From: Haplomitrium mnioides
Lineage: Eukaryota > Marchantiophyta > Haplomitriopsida > Calobryales
Direction of reading: 5' to 3'
DNA length: 64,000 nt
Assembly (NCBI GenBank): GCA_049999725.1
Contig: JBNGIS010000002.1
Location: 59,623 to 123,622 of the forward strand
The notes under the pieces are model-generated. The model searched no databases. It was not told the DNA's origin and was given only the letters and a program-made list of their open reading frames with translations. The translations under genes were made by a program, and so were the position numbers. This document shows, piece by piece, positions 55,301 through 64,000 of this stretch (its first letter is position 1; every line of letters begins with the position of its first letter).

Positions 55301-55983
55301 TATAGATACTATGATGAATGGGAAGACTTCAAGAGGAGAAAAATTAAGGACAACAATAGTAATACAAAATGATACTCGTTTGAAGAATTTAGTGGACACA
55401 ATATCCAAACATGAATATACTGCACGAAGTCAACATGAGAAATTGAATGAAGAGAAAAGAAAAAGAGAGATGAAGTTGGTTTTTTGGAAGAAAGATCTAA
55501 AAGGCATGTACGAGGAAATTAAATACAGCAACCACAATCAACTCGTAAAGAGGTTATGGAAGAGGTTTTAATGGAGAAGTGAGAAGCAAGACCAAGGAAA
55601 GTAAGAGGCAGCTAACCTACAAGCTGCAATCAAATAAAGAGGCAACTATAGACCTCAAGAGAGTCTTAGAAGAGAAAATGTTAAATGCCAAAGTGGAATT
55701 CACACTGAAAGATATCATTCACATTGCCAAGAAAGAGCTTCAAAATGTGACAATTCATACAATCAAGAGGAAAAGGCAACTTATTATAGAAGTAATAGTC
55801 TCACATGCAATGGATACAACAGTGACAAAAGACGAGAAAGAGAAGCATTGGTAAATTGTTGCTTGAATTTCACAATCGACAAAAATTTGAATGAAAAGGT
55901 TGAACGTCATTATTTAGTTGATCTATGGGCAAGAGCTACTACAAAAACCTTGATCAAAATTAGATGACCTCCTTGATCTTGTT

Positions 55984-56235
55984 ATGACACTCATTGACTA
56001 TGGTTTAGAAGTTAACATCATGTCAAAAGAGGTCTACAATCATGGGAAGTGGCCGATCAAAGTAGATCGTGGTTGGATGATCCAAGGTGCTAGTAATTCA
56101 AAGGGAAAATTGCATGGATCTTATTTAGATGTGAAGATTGGTGATGTGGTTGTTACTCAAAATCTATTTGTGCAAGAGAAGACTTCTTACTTGATGATTT
56201 TGAGGCAAAGAATTATCATAGTAGACCTATGTTGA
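55984..56235 (+). pseudogene. E7 aspartic protease
   Basis: TLIDYGLEVNIMSKEVYNHG contains the catalytic aspartate in a D-Y-G setting. GWMIQGASNSKGKLHGSYLD and VKIGDVVVTQNLFVQEKTSY follow the retropepsin fold. The frame is open across 83 residues. A preceding glutamate/lysine-rich region (55310-55854) consists of three open coiled-coil-like pieces. Confidence 0.7.
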
Positions 56236-56679
56236 GACAAAGGTCTTAGATAATGGCTCGTCATATGAAGAATAAGGAGCAAGAATGGAAAGAGGATAGT
56301 TCAATTTATAACGGTCGCAACCAGTCACGAAAGAAATTGAGACACTTTGAAAAACTATACACTACCAAACTTAAAAGAGGAATTTATAGATTTTTAATCA
56401 ATAACACCATAGAGAAGGATTATGGTGGTATCAAGGAGCAAGTAGGTGTGCAAAATTAGAGAGGTTCAGGTTGCAAGAAGGTTGTACAAGTTTAAGATGT
56501 TGCAATGGTGGTACATATTAAGATTGAAAGTTTGTAAAGAGAAGGCAGTAGGGTTGTGAGAAAAACCAACAAATAGCTAAAATAAGAGGGTGTTTTGAAA
56601 CAGACATAGACTATAGATGACAAATATCTAGAACTAAGGGTGCTGGATTTTTCAGAGAAAGCATTTGAAACAATTGGCA

Positions 56680-57480
56680 AGCTAAAGCAAGGAGCTCAAG
56701 ATCAGAAAGTACAACTCCATTCAAGAGAGGTTTACTCAATTATTTGCAGATTTTCTACAACATGAAGCTCAAGTAGAGACCAAGTATAAAACATTAGACA
56801 AGAAGGTACGACTTGTGGCACTACTTTTACGATTGGATTCAAAGCTAGAAGAACTACAAGCTTCCAACGAGAACAACTTGAACGATGTAAGGTAGATCGG
56901 TCGCAAGTTCATACATGCTACACTTTAAGAGCTGAAAGTAGGATTAGATGATTTTCTATTGCCAATAGAAGAAGTTGAATTCAAAGAAATGTTGGGGAAA
57001 CATGTGGGAGCATTTGCATTTATAGTAGTTGAAATGAGTTGTGTTGATTTGGAGGTAGTAGAACCAAAGGTGATATTTACTATTCCACATGCATCATGGG
57101 ATTTGCAACCTATTCTAGTCCCTAGAATGCATCTATCCAAGCTTATGGATGTTTCAAAAGAGAAGCTACAAATGAGGATTCTTGAACCATCTTTTGTGCC
57201 CTACTCAAATCGTTGGTCTATAGTTTCAAACAAGATTGGAGGATTGAGATTTTCTTAAGATATGTGGCTTCTTTGTCAAGTCACAATAAGAAATACAAGG
57301 GTTGGATCTATAGTTGATAAGTTTGGTGAAGTACTTGCAAGTATAGATATTTATTCTATTGGTAATCTATATTTAGGATATGATCAATTCCAACTTATTG
57401 TGGGGAGTAGAGATATCATCACTATGAGAACTCTAATATTGCTTGTAAAGATGTGTACTTTGTGACAAGGAGCAACAAAT
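56680..57480 (+). pseudogene. E7 reverse transcriptase remnant
   Basis: Before RT an open stretch (56740-56890) has LFADFLQHEAQVETKYKTLD. RT begins PKVIFTIPHASWDLQPILVP, then MRILEPSFVPYSNRWSIVSN, VTIRNTRVGSIVDKFGEVLA and IYSIGNLYLGYDQFQLIVGS with the first catalytic aspartate. MRTLILLVKMCTL and QGATNSIAHM end it. The YxDD box is deleted: RNase H follows directly. Confidence 0.82.
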
Positions 57481-57519
57481 TCAATTGCTCATATGCTGAG
57501 TGAGATGAAAAAGAATCTC

Positions 57520-57675
57520 ATGTGAAGATGGTAAGCCAATAGTGCTCATAGTATATACAAGTTCTACATCCATTGGATGGGCATTAGATAAAGATGATGG
57601 AGAAGTACAATGGTATACAATTAGTTTTTGAGTAAAACGGTTGAGTGAGAGGCAAACAGGCTATCCTCAAGTCAA
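57520..57675 (+). pseudogene. E7 RNase H, left part
   Basis: IVYTSSTSIGWALDKDDGEV (first aspartate position replaced by threonine/tyrosine context) and VKRLSERQTGYPQV are followed by element D. The other part resumes at 63944. Confidence 0.72.
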
Positions 57676-58999
57676 ACAAAACAACCATTTCTTTGAACTA
57701 GAAACATGCTACTCAAAAAGCAGAGAAAACAAGGTTACTTTTGAAAAACAAAAACTATGTGAGTTTTTGAGCTTCATTTGTCGTTTCAACAAGCATAATA
57801 TAGTACAAATCAATTTCATTATGCAAAATGGAACAATATTCTCAGTTTCTATAAAACTATTGGAAATCTCTAAATCAATAAAAAGTATAAAAATAATGTT
57901 GTGTTTCTACAAAAAAACTTGCATTTCTCTTTGATTACATTTCAAAGCTCAAAAATTGAAACATATATCAAAATAAGTTGTTTTGAAAAATCTTTGATTG
58001 CACAAACTCTATGTGCGCATAGACATAGTGCTCTTAAGAATTTTTTTTTTGAAAAAAAAAAAGAAAACATGAGGAAAAAATCCAAATGGACTAGAGGTCA
58101 AGGAAATGAGTTTGGAGTTTAAGGAACCAATAAAACAAAGCATTGCATGGATTTTTGAGCTCTATTTTCAAGTCTAGCAAGAAATAAGCTTTCTTTTGTA
58201 GTTAAAAATCCATGCTTGCAAAGGTTTAAGTGGGCATATTTTAGAAGAATTTTATAACTCAGAGAATCATATAAGCAAAGGAGTCATAGTTCAAAACTCA
58301 AAAAGGATGGTGGGTTTAGAGATTTACTTCACAATCTACATAGGCAACATCTCCAAGTTTTTCACCATAGTCTTCCAAACAAAAGGTTTCGAGTTTTAGA
58401 AAAGAGTATTTGATCATTGTAGAATCTAAGTCCTACATGGTAGTCTTTGTATGTAGAAGGTTGAGGGTTGTATATTAGAGTTAGTATATGTGGAAGGCTT
58501 GGACTTTGACATTAAAGTCTATGGGTGCATAGAAATCCGAGCCAAACATCTGAACACTCAGCAACAAAGACTATGCTGAACTTAAGTTTTAAATTCTGCA
58601 ATTAAGTCTGTTTACGTATGAGGTTTTGACTTGCCCATCAAAGTCTATGTGTGCATAGGCTTCAATCTTATAGATCAAAGTCAAGATGCGCTTAAGGATA
58701 TGCTTTTTGTAGCAAACTCTAGACTTGCTTACAATTTCAGCGAAAGCCCAAGAAAGCATGGGGTTTGGATACCTAAGGCTCTAGAAAGAAGAGGGGCGCA
58801 AGTGCAAATGATAAAGCAGTAAACATGAAGGGTGTTGGTAACAAGGTGTGTTCCACATTAGAAACAAGGGAAGAAAACTCTCACTATAAGGGAGAATTTC
58901 TTTCAACGTTTTGTTTTTGGCTTTAAGCCATAAGTTCATCAAATTTGGATTTGAAGAGTTTAATAGACCCCTTCTATAGTTCCCATATAAGTCTTTCAA

Positions 59000-59900
59000 C
59001 AAAAGGTCTGAAGTTGACAACATCTGTCATATCTCTGCACGGAAATGACTTGCTCAGAAGCTTGAAAAGTGGGAACGTGGAGTTCATTACAAGTCTTTGC
59101 CAATACCACTCAAGGTACATTGTGAGAAGGTTTCTATTAATATGTTTTTTGTCATGATTCCAATTGGAATGTACTAAGTCCTTACTGTCCCTCAAAATAA
59201 AGAAGATGTGAAGATTGTTGTTGGGAAAACATTCCAAAAGATTGTGTTGAGTAGCTCACGAGATATTTTTCTTCTAGTACAGCGTTTTAATATGAACAAC
59301 TTCCATGTTTTGTAAATATTCTAATTTTGATGTTGCAATTGGTGTCAAGCATGTGTATACGTTTGATTTTCAAGCTGTGCTGTAGTAAACAAAGTGTTTA
59401 AGAAGGTTGCAAAACATTTGAAAGACATATATTCATTCATTTTTGCAAAATTAGACAAAGTAGCAAATGAGCATCTTGCTCTACGGGCATACTTTCTCTC
59501 ACATTGCTATTTCCAAAAGTATTATATCTTTTGCTATATGAAAGGCGGCCAACTTCTCCCACCACCCTACCCCTCCACATTGTTTTTTCTTGCAGCGATC
59601 GACAATTATCCAACTTTGCTCTTCTACCTAGCTGGTAGCAAAGACATGCCACTGATGAGTCTCTCTACTCATTTGAGTTCTTCACAAACAATTCAATTCT
59701 TGTGATTAGTGTTCCAATAACATCCTGATGGAGATGCAAGTATCACCGTCATCCATGACAAAGCTGAAAGTACTTTTGGAGTTTGTGAAGAGTCATGTTT
59801 GCAATCCACTTCATGAAACTCTACTCAAGGAAATTGTTGGGGAGAATCAAACAGAAAGAACTGCCACATAGGCCCACTCTAACGTAGATGTTGACAGTGT
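59000..59900 (+). pseudogene. Unrecognised coding remnant in element D
   Basis: Frames on the + strand read EKWERGVHYKSLPIPLKVHC, NKEDVKIVVGKTFQKIVLSS and, in the open frame 59394-59705, FKKVAKHLKDIYSFIFAKLD and AIDNYPTLLFYLAGSKDMPL. They look like one decayed protein of about 300 residues. I recognise no domain. It could be the second gene of the family (transposase candidate) or a captured gene. Confidence 0.35.
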
Positions 59901-61974
59901 TGTCTAGGATGAGCTATTGGTGTTTATAGCCAAACATGGTCAGTAGTCAAACAATAGTAATTTGCGAGCATATATGAACATTTGTACATATTTTTAGGAT
60001 AGTAAAATTTATGAACAATTTACAAAAGTTATTCTTCACCAAGCAGGTTGAGGTGGGACTTAGAGTTACAACAACGTCTATGGAATATTACATTCCCAAG
60101 ATCAATTATCTACGAATTTGCACGGTCAAAGCTCTCTTGAATATTACCTCCCTAGAATGGACATGTGCCAAGTGTTTGGTTGTCAATGAGTGTTTCCTTG
60201 CATTAATTGTTTACTTTAATACACATCTATTGGTGCCTTTGGTCAGTCATCTACAACAAACAAAATTTTTATTTTTGAAAGAGAGGGAGGGTGGGCTGAC
60301 TGTATGTCTATCACATATTACCCACCAATCTCTGTCTGACTAGAATGATCACAACCAAAGTGTTGAAGCTCAAATCTCATGTGCAAATGTGACAATATTA
60401 GAACGCAACATATGAAATGAAAATATTGCTCAATTTAAAAGGTCACAAACAGTTCTCTAACGAAATGAAAGGATTATAACAAAGTTGTCAAAGCTCAAAC
60501 CGCATATATACAAACTCACTACACAATCACAACATGTGTCTAGAAAGCTTCATATTCCATGAGAATCCACAATGAAATTTCAACATTTGATGCCTCCGAA
60601 GATAGACTTCATTGTTGCACATAAAGGAACCTCCTAAGTGGATATCTACAATGACAAGTATTAGTGCCTCGAGTCAAGTGTTCACTACTTGTAGAAGTTG
60701 TGGGAATAGAACAAGAAACACAAAGTCATATGATAACATACATGATTCCAAACACAACTTAAGGATGATAAACACCAATAATTGTCACAATCATGGATTG
60801 ATGGAGAAGTCTTTCATAGAGAGGTATTCCGTGGAAATACTCTCTCAAAGATTTTCCCATCAAAAAATTAGTACAAGAAACCAAAATAATTGATGCTTGC
60901 ATATATGCATCGTGAACAAAACATCACTTCAGATTTCGTGCAGAATTTTTATGCACAAAACTTCAGAGAGTCCAAGACCTAAGTCTGAACCCCATGTGCA
61001 AAGTCTTCCACTCTTTGTAGAATTTTCTTATCAAAAACTCCAAAGAACAAACCAAAATTGTTTTTGTTGACATCATAAACACATGCAGACACTCTAACAT
61101 TTGCACCAACACGTCAAATAGAAATCTAGGTAAGAATATAGTTTTCTTTCAAAATTCTTGTTTGGAGTAGCTCTCCAGAGCTTATATGCGCATGGACTCT
61201 CAAAGACCTAACTCTAGACCCCATGTGCACATAGGCGGGCGAATAAACCAAAAGCCTATGCGTGCATTGGGTTTGGATGCATAGTGCTTTGGAAAGCAAA
61301 AGAGTGCAAACAACATCAAGGGTGATGGCTTATTCTGGTAGTAGGAGGAGAAACAAGAGGCTTTGGAGTTGAAATGAGGGTGTGGCAAGTTTTCCTTTTC
61401 ACCAACTATTTTTTCATTTAATAAAAAGTCGTTGTAATGTCACCTCCAAGCTCAAGTTCTTGCGCAAACCTATGTTCCTCATTACCATTGTTCTTTATGT
61501 TCCCTCTTTTTTTGTAGTAGCTCGTTAGTGGTGAATTTTCTTCTTGTACGGCATTATTTGTCAATTTATTTTGGCAATTTTCTAAAGTCCTTACCATCTT
61601 GAATTCTCACAATTCTCAACTTGAGTTTTTATATTTCCTGCTGGCTCTCATTAGTAAGCAAGCACAGTTTGTGACTTTCACAAAGTCATTGTTGGTGGGG
61701 CATCTGACTCTAAGATGATGGCAGAATGATCAAATCCAAATTTTGTAAAACATGGCACGCAGATTGTCAGCCATAGTTTCAAGCAGAGGGAGGGAGGGAC
61801 TAAGTATCCAATTATGAACCATTGCGCTGCCAAAAGCTTCAGCCTTTGAAAAGATAATGGAGGCAGTCAAGGCCCGTGGAGTAGAGCTGTGAGTGGGAGG
61901 TGCCCTCCCTAAAAGAAAGAAAGAGAAGAAACAAGTGGCAACTATCTAGTGCAACTTATAAAATGAATTCCGAA

Positions 61975-62003
61975 GGGGGCGCTAAGGGGGGGCAGGGGTG
62001 GGG
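61975..62003 (+). other. Potential G-quadruplex
   Basis: Four G-runs of 5, 7, 4 and 4 separated by CGCTAA, CA and T, in otherwise AT-rich DNA. The surrounding 61680-62480 is richer in G than its neighbours and is not shared with A, so it may be a separate insertion in D. Confidence 0.6.
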
Positions 62004-63159
62004 AAACAATAGTCCATTGCCGAGGGGAGGAGATTGTATGAGCTATGGAAATGCTAGCAAAAATAGAGTGTGAATCAATACCTTTTGGTCCATCTAGAGG
62101 CAAGAGATTTCTCCCTACTTTAGGGCTCAGGGATGTAGGCGATCTCCACCATTACATTAGATGGCTATGTTTATCTGGTGGTGAGAGCACGGGCTACGAT
62201 TAATTTTGATCTTGGACATGGGAGTGATGTGGGCTTGAAGAAGGGAGGGTAATGCTAACTCTAGAATGACTCTCATATGGATTCTTATATCATATGTGGA
62301 ATGGTGATTTTCAACCTTAAGATCGTTATAATAGTGGGTTCTGAAGTCCAATAGATAGGGTCACCTTTGTAGTCTCCAAGGTTTTGAGCGTCAAAAGCTA
62401 TGAATTAACAAGAGCAAGGCATGGGGCAGAGTTAGATAAAGGTTGAAAGAAGACAATCTCAATGTGGTTGCAAGAATCTAGGGTTGTTGATCGATCAAAA
62501 AAATACACACATGGCTTTTATTTAAGGACGAGGTGGAGTATTATGATTCTAGCATCCTCTAATCCTTGTAATGTTTGTGTCAATCACAATACCAAAGAGA
62601 AGAAGAGATTCAAATGACTCTTTTGGATTTCTCCACGGTTGGTAGTGCATTAATCGTAGTCATGTAAGTTGACCCCGTGGTGAACGAGCTTCAATTCCTT
62701 AAAGACGTAGAATTCGTGACAATCGCACCTCAAAAGTGGGGTCTTATAATCAATTAAAGCAATAACCATATTGGCTTATTGTGGTTAGCTAAAAATGTAA
62801 AATGATGAAGACAATGCAACAACTTTTTTAGCTAAAAGATGATAAATTTTGTGGTTGTTGAAACAAGAATGCATATTATTGTTGAAAGATTAATACATGG
62901 CACAGAGGTATGTTTGATGTTAAAGCACTCAAAAGGTGTTGCACAATAGGAGAAATTACGGAATAGTAGACTGTGCAAATCTAGAGATAGAACACATAGA
63001 GTTTAAATTTGAATATATTTTTGATTCTTGGTACCATGTGTTCACAATCATGATTAAAATTAAAGATTTGTTTTGTATGGCTATCAAGATAGAAAGGTAG
63101 ATGCACATAATCATATTGTGGCTCTAAGTTGCTATTAATTGTTAGTATAAGAACGGTTT

Positions 63160-63625
63160 GGAGTCCATGCCCACATAGGCTTCACCAATGTATGCGCATA
63201 TAGGCTTTAGGGTTCTTGCTTGGAGTCTGTGTGCGTATAGGCTTTAAGGTTCTTGTTTAGAACCTATACGCGTATAAGCTTTAGAGTTCTCGTTCAGAGT
63301 CTATACGCGTATAGGCTTTAGAATTCTTGTTTGGAGTCTATGCATGCATAGGATTTAGGAAACTCGTTTAGAGTCCATGCATGCATAGGCTTTAGGGTTA
63401 TTGTTCAGAATCTATGCGCGAACAAGCTTAAGGGTTCTTGTTCAAAGTCTATGCGCACATAGGCTTTAGGGTTCTCCTTCGGAGTCTATGCACGCATAGG
63501 CTTTAGAGTTCTCATTGGGAGTCTATGCCGACATAAGCTTCAGGGTTCTCGTTCCGAGCCTATATACGCATAGGCTTTAGGGTTCTTGTTTGGAGTCTAT
63601 ACATGCATAGGCTTCAACAACTACG
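63160..63625. repeat. Palindrome-bearing 37-bp array of element D
   Basis: About twelve units with GGCTTTAGGGTTCTTG and GGAGTCTATGC phrases, best period 37 bp. Cores include TATACGCGTATA (twice) and CATGCATGCATA, all self-complementary or nearly so, next to non-palindromic variants. Confidence 0.88.
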
Positions 63626-63943
63626 ATGCTCATGGTCAAGTTCAAAGTCCCTACTTGCATAAACATCTATGTTTGCATATAATATTTTTTCATAAAAAAC
63701 ATATATGTTTTATTTTATTTTTGATTAATTTAGTGCATTCACAATAGTATGAGGTTTAAATATAATATTTCAATAATTAAAATTTTTTCTTCTAAGATGT
63801 TTATTATAAACTAAAATTTTAAAATATAATCTCAATGTAAAATTGATGTTTTTAATACCAAATCACAAAAAACAATATTTGTGACTACAAAGTGAAACAT
63901 GAACTCAGTGGCGGTTCTTGGTTCAAAGTATCAGATGTTAAAA

Positions 63944-63990
63944 GAGCTATGAGGAGCGGTGATGGCAATGAAACTTGAGAGAGAGAGAGA
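63944..63990 (+). pseudogene. E7 RNase H continues after element D
   Basis: The frame reads EL, a stop (TGG-to-TGA type), GAVMAMKLER, the continuation expected after YPQVK in RNase H. It then runs into a GA repeat. Confidence 0.72.
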
Positions 63991-64000
63991 GAGAGAGAGA
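63977..64000. repeat. (GA)n microsatellite at the window edge
   Basis: At least eleven GA units run to the end of the window. Confidence 0.9.

Larger units (their letters stand above)
57680..63939 (+). mobile_element. Element D of the 4-bp-TSD family
   Basis: The left end is AACAACCATTTCTTTGAACT. The right end reverse-complements to AACATCTGATACTTTGAACC. The flanks ACAA (57676-57679) and AAAA (63940-63943) differ by one base. With one AAAA kept, the E7 RNase H frame passes through without a shift. The first 1.1 kb matches A and C. The block 60540-61660 matches A. The palindromic array is near the right end. A coding remnant at 59000-59900 is specific to this copy. Confidence 0.85.
47471..64000 (+). 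mobile_element. E7: second Ty3/gypsy lineage, split by C and D
   Basis: Coding pieces 47471-47516, 54166-57675 and 63944-63990 run in one direction as gag, knuckle, protease, RT and RNase H. The RT and protease (LIDYG active site, IFTIPH and PYSNRW blocks) are clearly different from those of E1 and E2. Element C splits gag and element D splits RNase H. In both cases the reading frame is continuous once one copy of the 4-bp duplication is removed. It extends beyond the right edge. Confidence 0.8.

Overview
The window is nuclear DNA of a land plant with a large, transposon-filled genome. The evidence is degenerate Ty3/gypsy chromovirus retrotransposons with the initiator-tRNA-Met primer site, an L1-type LINE, and fragments of plant housekeeping genes. 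I cannot name the species. Some of the retroelement and LINE proteins remind me of fern or gymnosperm repeats, but that is an impression only. I see no intact host gene, tRNA, rRNA or CRISPR array. Almost every coding region is broken by stops and frameshifts.

1-15.5 kb is a three-level nest. A chromovirus (E1, 868-15521, + strand) is split just before its chromodomain by a second Ty3/gypsy element (E2, 5133-14859, - strand) with a perfect 5-bp target duplication, ATGAT. E2 has an LTR of about 3 kb built largely from three tandem arrays. The left E2 LTR itself holds a solo LTR of the E1 family (6803-7235).

15.5-30.8 kb continues with head-to-tail pieces of the same chromovirus family (LTRs L3, L4 and L5, gag, RT to chromodomain). 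L4 is split by two large inverted-repeat elements, A (17182-21457) and B (21886-27799, opposite orientation).

30.8-39.5 kb has a decayed solo LTR, an almost complete but dead chromovirus on the - strand (E6, 32872-37189), a 400-N gap and low-complexity AT-rich DNA. 39.5-43.1 kb has an LTR-like block, then a mosaic of at least six host-gene fragments all on the - strand: crooked-neck/CLF1, PNPase, a DCAF8-type WD40 protein, an aldo-keto reductase, EFG1 and SNW/SKIP. 43.4-46.3 kb is a dead L1-type LINE (- strand).

47.5-64 kb is a different Ty3/gypsy element (E7, + strand), interrupted in gag by element C (47521-54161) and in RNase H by element D (57680-63939).

The most interesting system is the A-D family. 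Its members share an inverted terminal repeat of about 26 bp beginning AACAACC, 4-bp target duplications (AAGC, TCTT, TCTA, ACAA/AAAA), and arrays of about 37 bp carrying a 12-bp palindrome (TATGCGCGCATA). Member C also carries an intron-containing gene remnant whose C-terminal part looks like an N4/N6-type DNA methyltransferase (DIPY motif, then DLCSGSG). I recognise no described plant superfamily with this combination. Sola and Ginger are the 4-bp-TSD families I would compare first.
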